64,000 bases of DNA from Pseudisothecium myosuroides. Its lineage: Eukaryota > Streptophyta > Bryopsida > Hypnales > Lembophyllaceae. Under the pieces are notes generated by a model that searched no databases, was not told where the DNA came from, and was given only the letters and a program-made list of their open reading frames with translations. Of the stretch, positions 11,096-22,389 are shown in pieces. Position 1 is the first letter of the stretch, and each line of letters opens with the position of its first letter. A program made the position numbers and the translations under genes. Location of the stretch: positions 11,251,321 to 11,315,320 of the forward strand of contig OX637289.1 of assembly GCA_951799445.1 (NCBI GenBank). The letters are read 5' to 3'.

Positions 11096-13005
11096 ATTGT
11101 TGCCCGAGGTTTTCAGCAGAAGGAGGGCATTGATTATCATGAAGGTTTTGCCCCCGTTGTACGCTGGGAAACAATATTAGTAATCCTTGCTCTTGCCGCA
11201 AAACACAAGTGGGCACTATCTCAAATGGATGTGATCACAACGTTCTTAAATGGGACCATCAACGAAGACATATTGATAGAGATACCCCAAGGATTTCCAG
11301 GTGCAGGAGATTCAACCAAGGTTTGCAAAATCAATCGGGCTCTATATGGTCTTAAACAGGCCCCCAAAGCTTGGTATGACCAAATCGACCAATAGCTCTA
11401 GCAACAAGGACTGACCAGAAGCACCAGCAACCCTCAGGAGGGTCACTTAGAGTGTCCATTAGAAAACACGTGCGAACAAAACTTTGGACCCCCTATATTA
11501 TATCCTAAAATTTAAATAAAATGAAATAAAAAAAATATGACTAGATTTTCCTACTTCAAAAGTTTATGTTTTGAATTATTGATATTTTTATTTGTTAATG
11601 ATAATTAGTTACAAATTTTTGAAGTAATTAGATACACTGTACAACTGAAAAATAACTTTCACACCCCTATATTATATCCTAAAAAATTGTCTAAAAAATG
11701 AACAAAAAATTCCTAAAAATAGCTCTGTATTGAAAGTTCATTTTGAGTTGAGTATTGATGCAATGGTCATCTAAATGTGATCTCTATAAATATTTGAGTT
11801 GAAAAACATGTCGTTTTAGGCCATTTTCAACCTCTTGTACAAATCATTTCAACTATTATTTTAGTTTGAAATTTTGGCAATAGAAATCTTTAGTCATTAT
11901 TAAGCAACCCTCAAAATTTTAAGTTGAAATTATAGTTCATTAGAAACCACTTGTTCGCACGTGGTTTGTAGTAAAATACTAGGTGCCCCCCCCCGAGCAG
12001 CAACCCCAATCTCTATTTGAAGAAAACAGTCGGTAAACTAATCATTCTTCTGCTTTACGTTGATGATCTCTTGATCACAGGGGATGACACAGAAGGCATT
12101 ACAGATCTCAAGCAACAGCTGCAATCCGAATTTGAAATGACAGACTTGGGTGAAGCAAACAACTATTTGGGAGTTGAGATCAATCGTACAACTTAAGGTA
12201 CCTTCATCAATCAACGTGGATACATCAACAAACTGCTTAAGAGATTTGATCTGTAGAATTGCAACCCCAGCAAGCTGCCAATTGACCCCAAGCTGCAACT
12301 CCAAAAAAATACAAGTATCGCTAAGACTGACCCTGAACTCTACCAATCTCTAGTTGGGTCCTTGCTCTACCTCTCTCACACTCGCCCAGACATATGCTAC
12401 GTTGTCAGTAGCATATGTCGCTACATACAAGAACTAAAGGAGGATCACTTCAAGGCAGCCAAAAGGATACTGCGATACCTATCTGTCACTGTTGACTACG
12501 ATTTACTCCTGTCCTCTTCCGACAGCAGCACCCTTCACTCCTACGCCGATGCAAACTAGAGCCGTGATACTGACATGCGCAGATCCATATCAGGAATATT
12601 ACACCAGTTTGGAAATTCAAGCATTGGCTGGAGTAGTAAAATGCAACCGACAGTCTCTCTCTCAACTACTGAAGCCAAATATCGAGTACTCACCGATGCT
12701 GCCAAAGACATCATTCACCTGCGAAGACTATTCCAAGAACTAGGATTCAGCATGGATGCTCCTACAATGCTACTTAGTGACAATCAATCCTACATCAGGT
12801 TAGTAGAAAACCGTGTTTTGCACGCTAGAACTAAACATATATAAATCCAGCACCATTTCATTCGTGATACTACAAAAGCAAGAGAGATACAAGTCGGATA
12901 TATTCCCACCAAAGACCAACTAACTGATTTCCTCACAAAACTTCTACCACTCAGTAGCTTCCACACAAACCAGCGTCATGTAGGTATCCTTTCTAAGTCT
13001 GAAAT
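11096..13005 (+). pseudogene. Copia reverse transcriptase and RNase H (disrupted, split by insertion)
   Basis: Protein-like sequence resumes after the TAA (VARGFQQKEGIDYHEGFAPV, then ALYGLKQAPKAWYDQ). It meets TAG stops near 11393 and 11399 and is split by a DNA insertion at 11434-11997. It then continues with the catalytic YVDD box at 12056-12067. Further stops lie in the connection region and RNase H: TAA about 12194, TAG about 12254, TAG after the ADAN motif at about 12557, and TAA about 12842. RNase H landmarks are SLSTTEAKY (usual E changed to K) and the degenerate KHI-x-IQHHFIRD block. Read-through ends near 13005. Confidence 0.88.
11434..11997. mobile_element. Mutator-like MITE inserted in the Copia reverse transcriptase
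   Basis: A 564-bp AT-rich insertion flanked by an exact 9-bp duplication CAGCAACCC (11425-11433 and 11998-12006); removing one copy restores continuity of the flanking Copia sequence. The ends are imperfect inverted repeats of about 40 bp. The left end contains GGGTCACTTAG then ACACGTGCGAACA; the complement of the right end contains GGGCACCTAG then CCACGTGCGAACA. A CCCTATATTATATCCTAAAA motif is present twice inside (about 11490 and 11665). Nine-bp duplications are typical of Mutator-like elements. There is no transposase, so it is non-autonomous. Confidence 0.85.
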
Positions 13006-13382
13006 TTTGACCTAACCCATGCTGAAGTCTGCCAATTATCTATCCACATTGCTCTCCTTGTAATTCTATGTTTAAAGTCCGGAGCTTTAGGGTTTCTTCG
13101 AGAGTCTCTGTTGTCCCACCAGTCTCCCGGATTCTCCATCAGATCCCTCCAACAATCGTCCATAGTTCCCTCACCTTCACTTCTCTGTGCATTAGTCTCT
13201 CCCGAAATCCTAACAGGCAAAGTGATACCTCCATCAGTCCGATCCATTATTGTTGAAGTTGTGTCTCCTGCCTCACTTCCCTGCAATAGCTGCCATAGGA
13301 ACATGTACGCATCCTGTAGCCGATCACAAGCTCGCCGCAATGCCATGATCCCAAACCATAGTGACATCACAATCATCTGCAC
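12993..13382 (-). other. Antisense open frame in Copia 3' region
   Basis: A 129-codon minus-strand frame lies between RNase H and the right LTR, in about 600 bp with no sense coding. Translation is W- and R-rich without a recognisable domain. Some plant LTR elements carry extra antisense ORFs in this position, but chance cannot be excluded. Confidence 0.25.
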
Positions 13383-13606
13383 CTGTCAAGCCCACTTCCA
13401 CTGATTAGTGCCATCGCCTTCCAACTCCAAAAATAGCTCAAATTGATACTTTACAATCAAACCAACTTACCAGGGACATTTGATCCACAGCACCTCGACA
13501 CATCCGCAATACATCCGTCGGCAGCTCAAACACACAAGCCATGTTTTCCGCACCAAAACAAATTCGAGCCAAGGAGGAAAGTCTGCCTTCTAAGAGGTCT
13601 TCGCGC

Positions 13607-13615
13607 AAGGGAGGG
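13607..13615 (+). other. Copia polypurine tract
   Basis: AAGGGAGGG lies immediately before the right LTR and would prime plus-strand synthesis. Confidence 0.85.
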
Positions 13616-13877
13616 TGTTGGCGTTACTGCTCTTAGACCTCTCATCCACCTGTTTCATCCAGACAACGAATGTACAGTTACGGTCTGCCAGCAATTAGTT
13701 AGTAGTGTACTGTTCATTAGTGTTAGTCGTTAATTTTCTGCTTAGTGGTAATAAAGACATCCAGTAGTGGGCTTCACGCGTAAGCATGTATACAACAGCC
13801 TTCTGGCTCTGTTAATCTCATCTCAGATGATTTACCTGTTATGCTTGTGAGTATTGTGCTTGAGTCAGATTGAAACA
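13616..13877 (+). repeat. Copia right LTR
   Basis: 262 bp, TGTTGG to AAACA, followed by TTAAT target duplication at 13878-13882. It matches the left LTR. Confidence 0.95.
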
Positions 13878-14851
13878 TTAATAAGGTGGAGGATCCAGAA
13901 ATTGTTAGAAAATTGATCCTATCTTGTATGTCAAATTATTGATCCCTATCTACAACAACACCTTATCATTCTATGTGCAACTTCTAATGCAACATATTAA
14001 CCCTTAAAGGTCCACAGCACCTCAAAGTGTCTTTGGGATGATTTCAAATGACCAGTAGAGGATGTAAAATTGTGATTTTTCATCCAATTTTGTTTAAGAA
14101 AGAGTTCTTTGAGTATGTTTCAAGTGCATGTGGTAGAATTTTTCTCATTGACAGATTATTGACTTTTCTATAAAAGATCCCTAATAAACAAATCACAAAG
14201 GTTTTTTTGTAGTGTGATTTGGTGATTCATACCTCCTTGGTGTTTATCCAAATATTAGGCATGAAAATGATCTTTCTTGAATATGAATTAAGGTACTCCA
14301 AATGAAGCTACTTAGCCTAGTTTTCACTCCGTTTTGAAAAACTTGAAAAAACCATAAAATTCAACATTTCATTTTAATGTGACAATTTCAAAATTCCAAA
14401 TTTTTACAGCATATTTTGTATTGTATACGAATTTTTTTCATCATTTTTTCTTAAGAAATTCACATTAATTTCAAAATTTGACAAATAAATCAAAAAAATG
14501 TAGGATTTCTAGAAAACATGTGATTGCATCTTTGAAAAATAAAATAAAATAAAATAAAATCTTCTCAAATATATAAAAATTTGGAGCATCAAAGACAATG
14601 AATTTTCATATTCTTTTCATGGTTTCAAGGTTCAGTGGCTCTAAGATAGAAGCATAAGAAATGGTATTTTTTCTTCTCCTTTTTCTTCTCCTTCTACCTA
14701 TGTGATCCAAATGATGATTTTTTTGCTCTCTAGTGAAAACCAACCCAAATTGCTTCGTAATTTCTAATATTCAAATTGTCATTCAATATTCTATGAATTC
14801 TTATAGTTGAAAGTATAGCATGCGTATTCATGCTCGCTTGAGGGTCATTGC

Positions 14852-15562
14852 AAGAAAGGCTGGTCTTATGAGAGTGACTTTCTTCTCATCCTCTATAACT
14901 TTTGAAGCATAAACTTCATAAACTTGAAATTTTCATTGGAGATGTCTAACTTGATGGTAATTATATCCTTTATTTCTTAGAAATTAAAAAAAAAATCATT
15001 TTACATTTAAAAATCACTTTTGTTTACTTGTCACACTAAGAGGTTTAGGTGGATTTATTACATTAGGAGTCCTCAAATTTAATGAATTGGAGCTGAAATT
15101 TTTATGGTCTATTTGCATGGTAGGAAAGCATATATTTACCAAAAGAAATCTGAAAATATATCATTCTATGTCCTCCACATGAGTGCAAACAAAACTCCCA
15201 TTGCGAGCAATTTTTGAACATTGAAGATGGTTCTAAGATCATTCTTTTGGTGAAATCTCATCACCACCAACTCTTCCCAAATGGCCAATTTTTAGTTTTT
15301 TTTTAAATTTCTTTTCCTATTTTTTTACAAATTAAAATGTGAAACTATAGTGAAAGTACCTATTGTCATGAGATTTCGCACTTTTCTAGTTCTCCTACTT
15401 AGAGAATTTTTCTATGCTTTTCCTTCCTAAAGGTGTATACATTAAAAAAAAAATTCACATTTTTTAAAATTAGTTTTCTAGTTATAAAGTACTCTCAAAA
15501 ATAAAAATGAGTATTGTGCAAAATGCTACAAAAACTGAATGTCCTTTCTTGCAACGACCTTT
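14852..15562. mobile_element. Non-autonomous DNA element, GGGTNATTGCAAGAAA family
   Basis: The left end reads GGGTCATTGCAAGAAA; the right end is its complement TTTCTTGCAACGACC. Its 710-bp interior aligns with parts of 22390-23850 (shared stretches such as CATTGAAGATGGTT and CTTTTCTAGTTNTCCTACTTA) and more loosely with the palindrome at 49835-50889. No ORF. Confidence 0.6.
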
Positions 15563-16135
15563 GACTCCCTTTAGACCAACATTCTTGAAGCATGAAATGC
15601 TCAACTTCCAATCGAAGCCTCAAAGAACTCTTCAACTCCAATGGTTGATCTTGAAACCTTATGGAATTTTTAAGTGAAGTTGGATGGCCATTCAAAGCTA
15701 AAATACCAAAATATAGATGGTGGAATAAGAAAGTTGTGGATTTAATTTGGAGCTTCCTATCTTATTTTCTTTTTGTTTTGTAAATTTGGTTTTAACATAT
15801 GGAATCATTTATTTTGTTTTCCTAGCAGTACAAAAAATATGAAGCTTTTCAAGCCTACTTTCTACTTTGCTTCATAAGTTTAAGTTTTTAACCTAATAAA
15901 GAGAATGAAAACTAGAAGCTTCCATTGATTTTTAGGAAAATTATAGAAATGAAAAGTGCACATATTCGTTCAATAAATGGATCATTTTTGGTTGACTACC
16001 TTGATGATAGGCTTCATCGTTTCAAAGTTAAAATGAGCCTTTTATTGTGATTTGAAGGTGCAAATCTATAACCACATTTCTAAATACATAATGACATATA
16101 ATTTCTAATTTATATTATTTATTTTTTTATTATAA

Positions 16136-17229
16136 CCCCTAAAGTTCCATGACTATGTTTTCACCGAAAACACTCAAAAACTGCCATTTTTAGTACAAGT
16201 ACCAAATTCTTGGAAAAAAAACTTTTTTGACACATGTAATTGTAGGATCTTATAGTAAACTATTTTTAGAAGATGTGATTTAAAAACTTTCAGAATTTTC
16301 TGCCATGCGAACTGGAAGATATTAGCATTTGAATTGGCAAAAATCCTTTTTTTGTCCCTACGAAAAACAGGGCAGTTGCACTTCACAAGGTCACATTTGT
16401 ATGAAAAAATGTCCAAAATGGTGGTGCTTCTTTGAATTCTTTTTTGTAAACAAGTTGGCTACATGCTTAAAAAATTCAAATCATTTGGAATTGTACAACA
16501 TATACAAAAAAAATAGTAAGTAGAAAGAAGTAGAGAATGATCCAAAATACTAAATTGTTAAGAATTTAATTATAGAATTGAAAAATGTCAATCCCAATGG
16601 TTGTAATGTTGTAATAAACAACCTACATCCTATGAATTTATTTTTTTCAAAAAATATTAAAAATTGAGTTAAATAATCAACTTCAAAGTTTATTTTAGAG
16701 TAGAGAATCCATAACTGCCCGCAAATCGAGCCGCAAACTAAAAACCCTCATAATTTGTTAAATTAATGGTTGAAATGGAATGATTCAAAGCTTTCCACGT
16801 ATATATAACTCTAGAAAACCAATTTCAAATTTTTATTTTTGAAAAAAGTGATTGCCCAGACTACCCAGTTCCGAAAAAAAGCAATATATTTGACCATAAC
16901 TTTTGAATCCTATTTTTAAATGTCATGAAATTTAGTGCATATGAAAGATATTCCTCGCGACCACCTTCTATTAAAATTTCAGCTTAAAATATGGAAATCT
17001 CTAGTCACACGTACCTGCCCAAAATTTCTATACAACCAAAAAACACTAGGGACTTTTTTGTGTTTCCCTCTCTCATTTTTCCCTGTGTAAACGGCAATCC
17101 AATGACTTTTCCTTGTGTCACAATCCGTTGACACAAGGAAAAGTCATAAAATTTCTGTTCACACAAGGAAAAGTGAGAGAGGGAAACACAAAAAAGCCCC
17201 TTGTGAAACGCATGCCGGTCCTTTAGGGG
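16136..17229. mobile_element. piggyBac-like non-autonomous element, with nested hairpin
   Basis: The left end is CCCCTAAAG preceded by a degraded TATAA; the right end is CTTTAGGGG followed by TTAA (17230-17233). The interior is colinear with the element at 17941-18859 (shared AACACTCAAAA-CTGCCATTTT and GTAGGATCT blocks). A foldback insertion lies at 17048-17206. The short open frame at 16329-16523 shows no domain. Confidence 0.6.
17048..17206. mobile_element. Foldback MITE nested in the piggyBac-like element
   Basis: The arms are long inverted repeats. The left arm has AGGGACTTTTTTGTGTTTCC followed by CTCTCTCAT; the right arm is the complement (CACAAAAAAGCCCCTTG). An inner pair GACTTTTCCTTGTGTCA / TGACACAAGGAAAAGTC forms the stem tip. 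Confidence 0.7.
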
Positions 17230-17940
17230 TTAATATACACCTACAGTATAAATTTTAGATTAGAACATGCTTTGTATTTGAATTTTCTTCACTTTTCTTC
17301 AATACTAAATACTTGAGTAATTTGAATATTTTATGATATATAGAAGACGTGATTCCATTTCTAAAAATAAAAATAAAACTTTCATTCATATGTAGTGGAA
17401 AAATGAAACATCTAGAATGAAGGATTTTGAGTTTTTACTATGTGATCATAGGATTTGTCTTTTCTAGACTAAATTAACTCAAATAGTATCTTCTACCTTA
17501 CAGTCACATTATTGGTTGACATAAAAGCACATAAAATTGTTGGAATAAGGGCTTAAACAAAATTCCTATCACTAAACTATAAAAGACTATTAGGTCATGA
17601 TTCTAGATTTTTTTTAAATGCATATTTTGACCATTATGTGAATAAACTATAAATCTTCAAAGTACTAATGATAGGTGTATCCAAAATCAAACCTATTGGA
17701 AGCTCTCATGAATAGAAGTTGTATAAGTAAGCAAGATTCTTGAAGGATGTGATTTAGAAATATGTCACAATTTGTTGCAATTTCCATAATGTCATTGAAA
17801 TTTAACACTTGAAAGTAAACCCTCGTTGAAACACCTTCAATTCAACCCCACTATGAGCTTTTTCAAATTTTAAAACTAAAATGACTTGCGAGTCACTATG
17901 GAAATCATCTTTTTTAGTACAATATGAATCATCTACTTAA

Positions 17941-18859
17941 CCCCTAAAGGCCCAAGGCCTTTTTTCTGCCCAAAAACACTCAAAACTGCCATTTTCAAAG
18001 CAAAGAGTAAAAAAAGTTGAAAATTGTTTTTTTTGCACATCTAACTGTAGGATCTAACACCTAACTAGTATGTGGATGTGAGGAAAATTTTTTAGAAATT
18101 TTGACCACAGATTGCAAGATATGTAAGTTTAATGTGGAAAAAAAATTCAACACATTGTGGGACTAGATTATTTGACTTTGAACCTTCTTCACTTTAATTA
18201 TTTGCACTACAAAGTTTGAGCTTTAAATCTTTATGGTGGAGAATTGAGTTGAGAGTCTAGGGGAAAAAAAAATTCAAAAAAATTTAATTTTCATTCTTTA
18301 AAAAATTGTTTAAAAGTAGAAGTAGGTACAAGATAGAAAGAAAATCTAAATTATTAATATTTCTAAGATGGAATAAAATAGAACTAATTCAAATGGTGAG
18401 ATTGTTCTAACAAGAAAACTAAACCATGGAGAACTTTTTTTTTTGAAAAATTATAAAAATTGCATTCAAAAATGAATCCTATAAGGGTTTTTTTCAAGAA
18501 GATGCTTTTATTGCCAGAAAAACAAGATTGTCTATAACTTTCTCATAACAAATCCAAATGGAATGAATCAAAGCTCACCATTTAGACAAAAATATATTCT
18601 GTGAGAAGAAAAAATTTAAACTCAAATTTTTGAATTTTTTTTTTGTTGCCCCTCTTCCCTTGTTTTGAGCTTATTTGGGCATAACAATCTGCATTTTTTT
18701 GTTACCGGACACCGATTGAAAAAAAATTATATTCCCACAAAGCTAATAAATTTTTTAATCTTCAAAAAAAAGTTTCAAAAGATCAAAATAAAAATGCAGA
18801 CCCCGAGTACTTGCCCAAAATCCCATTTGCCCCCTGAAGGGACAATGGTCCTTCAGGGG
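17941..18859. mobile_element. piggyBac-like non-autonomous element
   Basis: 919 bp. The left end CCCCTAAAGG follows TTAA (17937-17940). The right end, complement CCCCTGAAGG, precedes TTAA (18860-18863). The termini are inverted over about 12 bp and then diverge. The AT-rich interior lacks any ORF longer than about 75 codons. Confidence 0.7.
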
Positions 18860-19129
18860 TTAAAAAAAACCCGAAGCACTCACTAGAGGTCAAACCACTT
18901 TACTCAAAATTCCAAAAATGAATATCTGCACTTTTGTCTTACACAAAAAGATTCTCTATCATTTATCGACCACTTTTCAGTCTCTACAAAGGTGAGCAAC
19001 TGGAATTCATTCCTTGCAGAGCAACAAAACCACCGTGAATTTTGGAGTGCGATGAAGGAGAGTCAGAAGTCATCAAATGCTAGGAGTGAAGAAATGGGAA
19101 GTCAAGTCAAAGGACAAACTCTTGTGGTC

Positions 19130-19310
19130 AGTAGAGGACTAAGGTAATATGCTCTAAAAGCAACCATTTAAGGGATGGTCTGCCTTTTTCATAGGTTTCC
19201 ATGAACATAAATATTTTTGGATCATTTTCAGAGAAAGAAAAATGGATGCGGAACGTAACACAAGTGGTTTCATATTTTTTGAATCCGGTTTCCTCCATTA
19301 TTCTCCTAAC
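19130..19310. repeat. Fragment of the CCGCC/GGTCTGCC repeat family
   Basis: About 170 bp here (TAAGGGATGGTCTGCCTTTT, then a TCATTTTCAGA block) are homologous to 39410-39530 within the inverted-repeat element at 39376-40349. Neither side shows matching termini here. Confidence 0.45.
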
Positions 19311-19554
19311 CATCTGATTGTTCTACCATCCTCTTCACTATCCTCATGGCTCCATGGTATAAACCTCGGCTTACTTTTTTCTCAAATCATGTCTTCCAAT
19401 TGACTCAAGATCGTTTCATACATTAAATGTTTGGACCATGCCGAAATTCCCAAAGGAGAACAGAAGAATAACCAAGTAATACTAGAGTTAATCGTAAAGT
19501 TGTCCTGTGTTTCTGAGCATGTGTCAAAGGAAGGTTTAACTAAGAATAGACCAA

Positions 19555-19623
19555 AACAAACACGGCACCAAACTCATTTAGACTTGAGTTTGGGTGCTCA
19601 AGGGAGTTTGGTCCTGTGTTTTT
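19555..19623. repeat. Short inverted repeat (hairpin)
   Basis: AACACGGCACCAAACTC pairs with GAGTTTGGTCCTGTGTT, and AGTTTGGGTGCTC forms an inner loop repeat. A stem of about 25 bp is possible. Confidence 0.5.
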
Positions 19624-19883
19624 TTCCAAACTCTGGCTACTGGTCCCGCCTTGCACATACTTTACGATTAACTCTACTACCTCATGACCAGAGGTTATTC
19701 CCCATGAATCTGGAGTGCCCTCGATCATAAGCAAGCAATTCCAGAATTGCAGAGGGGATCTTCAGTACAATACTAGCAGGGGATTCAAAAAACGTTGCTT
19801 GTACATCCATATCTTAAGTTTGGCTGTTTGTTTTGTTTTGTTTGTCACGTGGGGATCTCCCGGACCATGCCTCCCCCGGCGGC

Positions 19884-20760
19884 GTGCTTGGTATTGTCGG
19901 AAAGCCCTTGGCGGGGAGGGTGCACAGGCTTGGTTTCGTGGCGTTCCGACTCAAGGTGGGAAAGTTATCGATTTTTGAGTTATTTTGGGATCTTGGAAAT
20001 TACTAAATTATGCTAAATTATGTATCTTTTGAACCATGTGTCAATGTGTCACGTTCTTGGTACCATTGGAAAGCCCTAAACGAGGAGGGGTGCACAAGCT
20101 TTGCTTCGTGGCGTTTAAAACTACTGTAGGAAAGTTCTCGGTTTTTGAGTTATTTTTGGTTTTAAAAATGACTTTTACTTTTGTTTGTTTTGGTTGTGGC
20201 AACATCTCCATACCAGTCCATACCTTAAGATAGGTCGTTTGTTTTGTTTGTTTGTCACGTCAACATCTCCCGGACCGTGCGTCCGCCAGTGGCGTGCTTG
20301 GTACCGTCGGAAAGCCCTCGGCCAGGAAGGGTGCACTGGCTTGGTTTCGTTGCGTTTGGAGTTAAGGTGCGGAAGTTATTGAATTTCGAAGCATTTATGG
20401 GTCAAAAAATTAGGAAATTACTTTTACTTTGATTTTTGTCGCGCTCTTGGTACCGTCAGAAAGCTCTCGGCAAGGAAGGGTGCACGAGCTTGGTTTCGTG
20501 GCGTTTGGACCTATGGTGCGAAAGTTATGGATTTTTGAATTATTTTTGGATCTTAAAAATTAGTAATCATGTATCTTTTGAACTATGTGTCAATTTGTCA
20601 CGTTTTTGGTACGGTTGGAAAGCCCTGGGCGAGGAGGGGTGCATGAGCTTTGTTTCATGGCATTTGGACCTATAGTAGGAAAATTATGGATTTTTGAGTT
20701 ATTTTGTGTTCTTAAAATGACTTTTACTTTTGTTTTGGGTGTGGCAACGGCACAGGGCTA
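19884..20760 (+). repeat. Tandem array with GC-rich core, five units
   Basis: Five units share a core of about 115 bp: TTGGTACCGTYGGAAAGCCC, then a GAGGRGTGCAC segment, then TTGGTTTCGTGGCGTTTGGA, then GAAAGTTATGGATTTTTGAG. Cores start near 19888, 20056, 20297, 20447 and 20605. Spacing varies (168, 241, 150 and 158 bp) because two units carry an extra segment with GTTTGTTTTGTTTGTCACGT. Overlapping open frames across the array are translations of the repeat, not separate genes. The GC content is clearly above the flanks. Confidence 0.8.
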
Positions 20761-21250
20761 CACTAGTCTTTATGAAAGAATAATGCATTGGTTTCATTTT
20801 TTAACTCAATTTTTAAAATTAAAAAAAATGTTTCCTCATGGTTTGATTTGCTTGCTAGAACAATCTCACTTTTGGAATTGGTGTATTTTAATTCCTATCT
20901 GTCTCACTTAGAACTATTAATAATTTAGTTTTTATCTCCATCTCTAACCTACTTGTATTCAATAACAATTTTTTTAATGCAAATAAAGCCTTTTTTATTA
21001 AAAAAAAATCATGATTCTCATCTCAATTCTTCAATATAATGAATTTCAAAATCAAAATTTGTTGTGCAAAAAATTTAGAGAAGATTCAAAGTTATAGAAT
21101 CTACTGTGACAATGTTCCTAGTCCTCCAAAGGATTTTTCTTCTCCTCAAAGATTTTTACCACATGTTCTTATATAAGTTTAGTCACTTTAGTGTAAGATA
21201 CTATGATCCTACAATTAAATACCCAAATTTTTTGTTGACAACATGAAATA

Positions 21251-22110
21251 TAGGGTGATTGCAAGAAACACTTGTATTATTTATTGCATTTTTAATTTTC
21301 AACCTTTTGGTACTTTTTATACTACAAGTCACCTTTAGTACTATTTTGGACATAGAACATAAAATCTGGATGGTCGATTAGATTTCAAATCTATTATTCT
21401 AACAATACATGGTGTTCATTATTAGGTGGCAAGGATGAATGACAATAGTTAATTTGCCATAAAAACATTCCACAGTGGCAAATTAGAGGCCTTACAAACC
21501 CCCACCAATATTATTGAGTCTTTTTGTGTACCCTAAATACTATTTTGAGCCCTAAGCTAATTTACGCTAGAAAATGAAACTTTTACATTTCTATTTTTAA
21601 AAATTATGAAAATGCACTTGAAAAATTTATTTTAAAAGTGGCCATTGTTGCCAACTAAAAGCAAAGATAGAAGATCAAGGCTAGAACTAAAAAATCATTT
21701 TTAATTCAATATAAATTCAACCTAAATATGGCACACTTTAGGCCAACGCAAAACACATTTGGAACATGTTTTTGGATTTTCCTCTCCAACCTGAGAAGGT
21801 GTATTTCAATTGGAAGAACTAACCTTCTAAATTTGATGGTGTACTTCTTCAAAAAAGGTACTCAATAGTATTAAAAACCACCAAAATTATATGTGTGACA
21901 GATATTCAAAATTCAATTTCATTTTTTGAATTAATTTTGAAAAAATTAAAATAATTCAAGTACATTTTCTATTGCTATAGGAAGTTTACTTCTAAATTTC
22001 ATGTTCATTCAATCATCTTTGCAATACTTATGGTACAAAACAACTCCCGCATAGAATGTGTAATGCAAAAGAGGACATTTGTTTCTTACAATCATTGAAT
22101 GAAGATGACA
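21251..22110 (-). mobile_element. Non-autonomous element, TAGGGTGATTGCAAGAAACAC family, first copy
   Basis: The left end is TAGGGTGATTGCAAGAAACA and the right end a degraded complement (TTTCTTACAATCA). Much of the interior is the reverse complement of 22630-23088, for example the stretches with TCAAGTACATTTTCTATTGC and AAAAGGTACTCAATAG. Confidence 0.65.
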
Positions 22111-22389
22111 CTTTTGAGTGGTTCTTGACAAAAAAAAGGCCTTGGGACTTTAGGGGTTAATGAAACCCTTTTGTTGTTGTTGCATTGCAATAGACTCAAT
22201 TCTAGTGTTCTACAATTTGTCAAATGTATCCCTCCGTGTCTCACTATTAATGCACTCTAGGGTTGATTGATGTGAACTGGACATCTTGTAATTAGATAAT
22301 TACAAGATCCATCAAGTTTGATTTTCCTTGCTATATTTTAGATGTCTTTGTAGCATGTAGTGACAAAGATGTTTGATTCTCACTGTCAT

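Larger units (their letters stand above)
7877..13877 (+). mobile_element. Full-length Ty1/Copia LTR retrotransposon (inactive)
   Basis: The 6001-bp element has 262-bp LTRs (7877-8138 and 13616-13877), each starting TGTTGG and ending AACA. It is flanked by the 5-bp target duplication TTAAT (7872-7876 and 13878-13882). The primer site follows the left LTR directly and a purine tract precedes the right LTR. Domain order is gag, zinc knuckle, protease, integrase, reverse transcriptase, RNase H, which is Copia order. By my count the LTRs differ at 11 of 262 positions (about 4%), nine of them transitions, so insertion was old enough for several mutations. The coding region has multiple stops, one frameshift and a nested 564-bp insertion. 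It cannot encode an intact polyprotein. Confidence 0.95.
14001..22156. repeat. Possible pair of piggyBac-like ends enclosing nested elements
   Basis: TTAA at 13997-14000 is followed by CCCTTAAAGG. At the other side CTTTAGGGG ends at 22156 and is followed by TTAA at 22157-22160. The sub-terminal sequences of the two ends look related when one is reverse-complemented (a CACTCAAAAGTGTCATC-like stretch in both). If they belong together, the original element was later filled by the elements at 14852, 16136, 17941, 19884 and 21251. The pairing is tentative; the two ends could belong to different copies. Confidence 0.35.

Noticed and set aside
14537..14562. AAAATAAAAT run
   Set aside because: Simple pentanucleotide microsatellite; a second one lies at 40868-40893 with no further structure.
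19715..20911. Series of overlapping plus-strand frames with a repeated WYRxKALGxEG pattern
   Set aside because: They are translations of the tandem array in several frames; the repetition is in the DNA.
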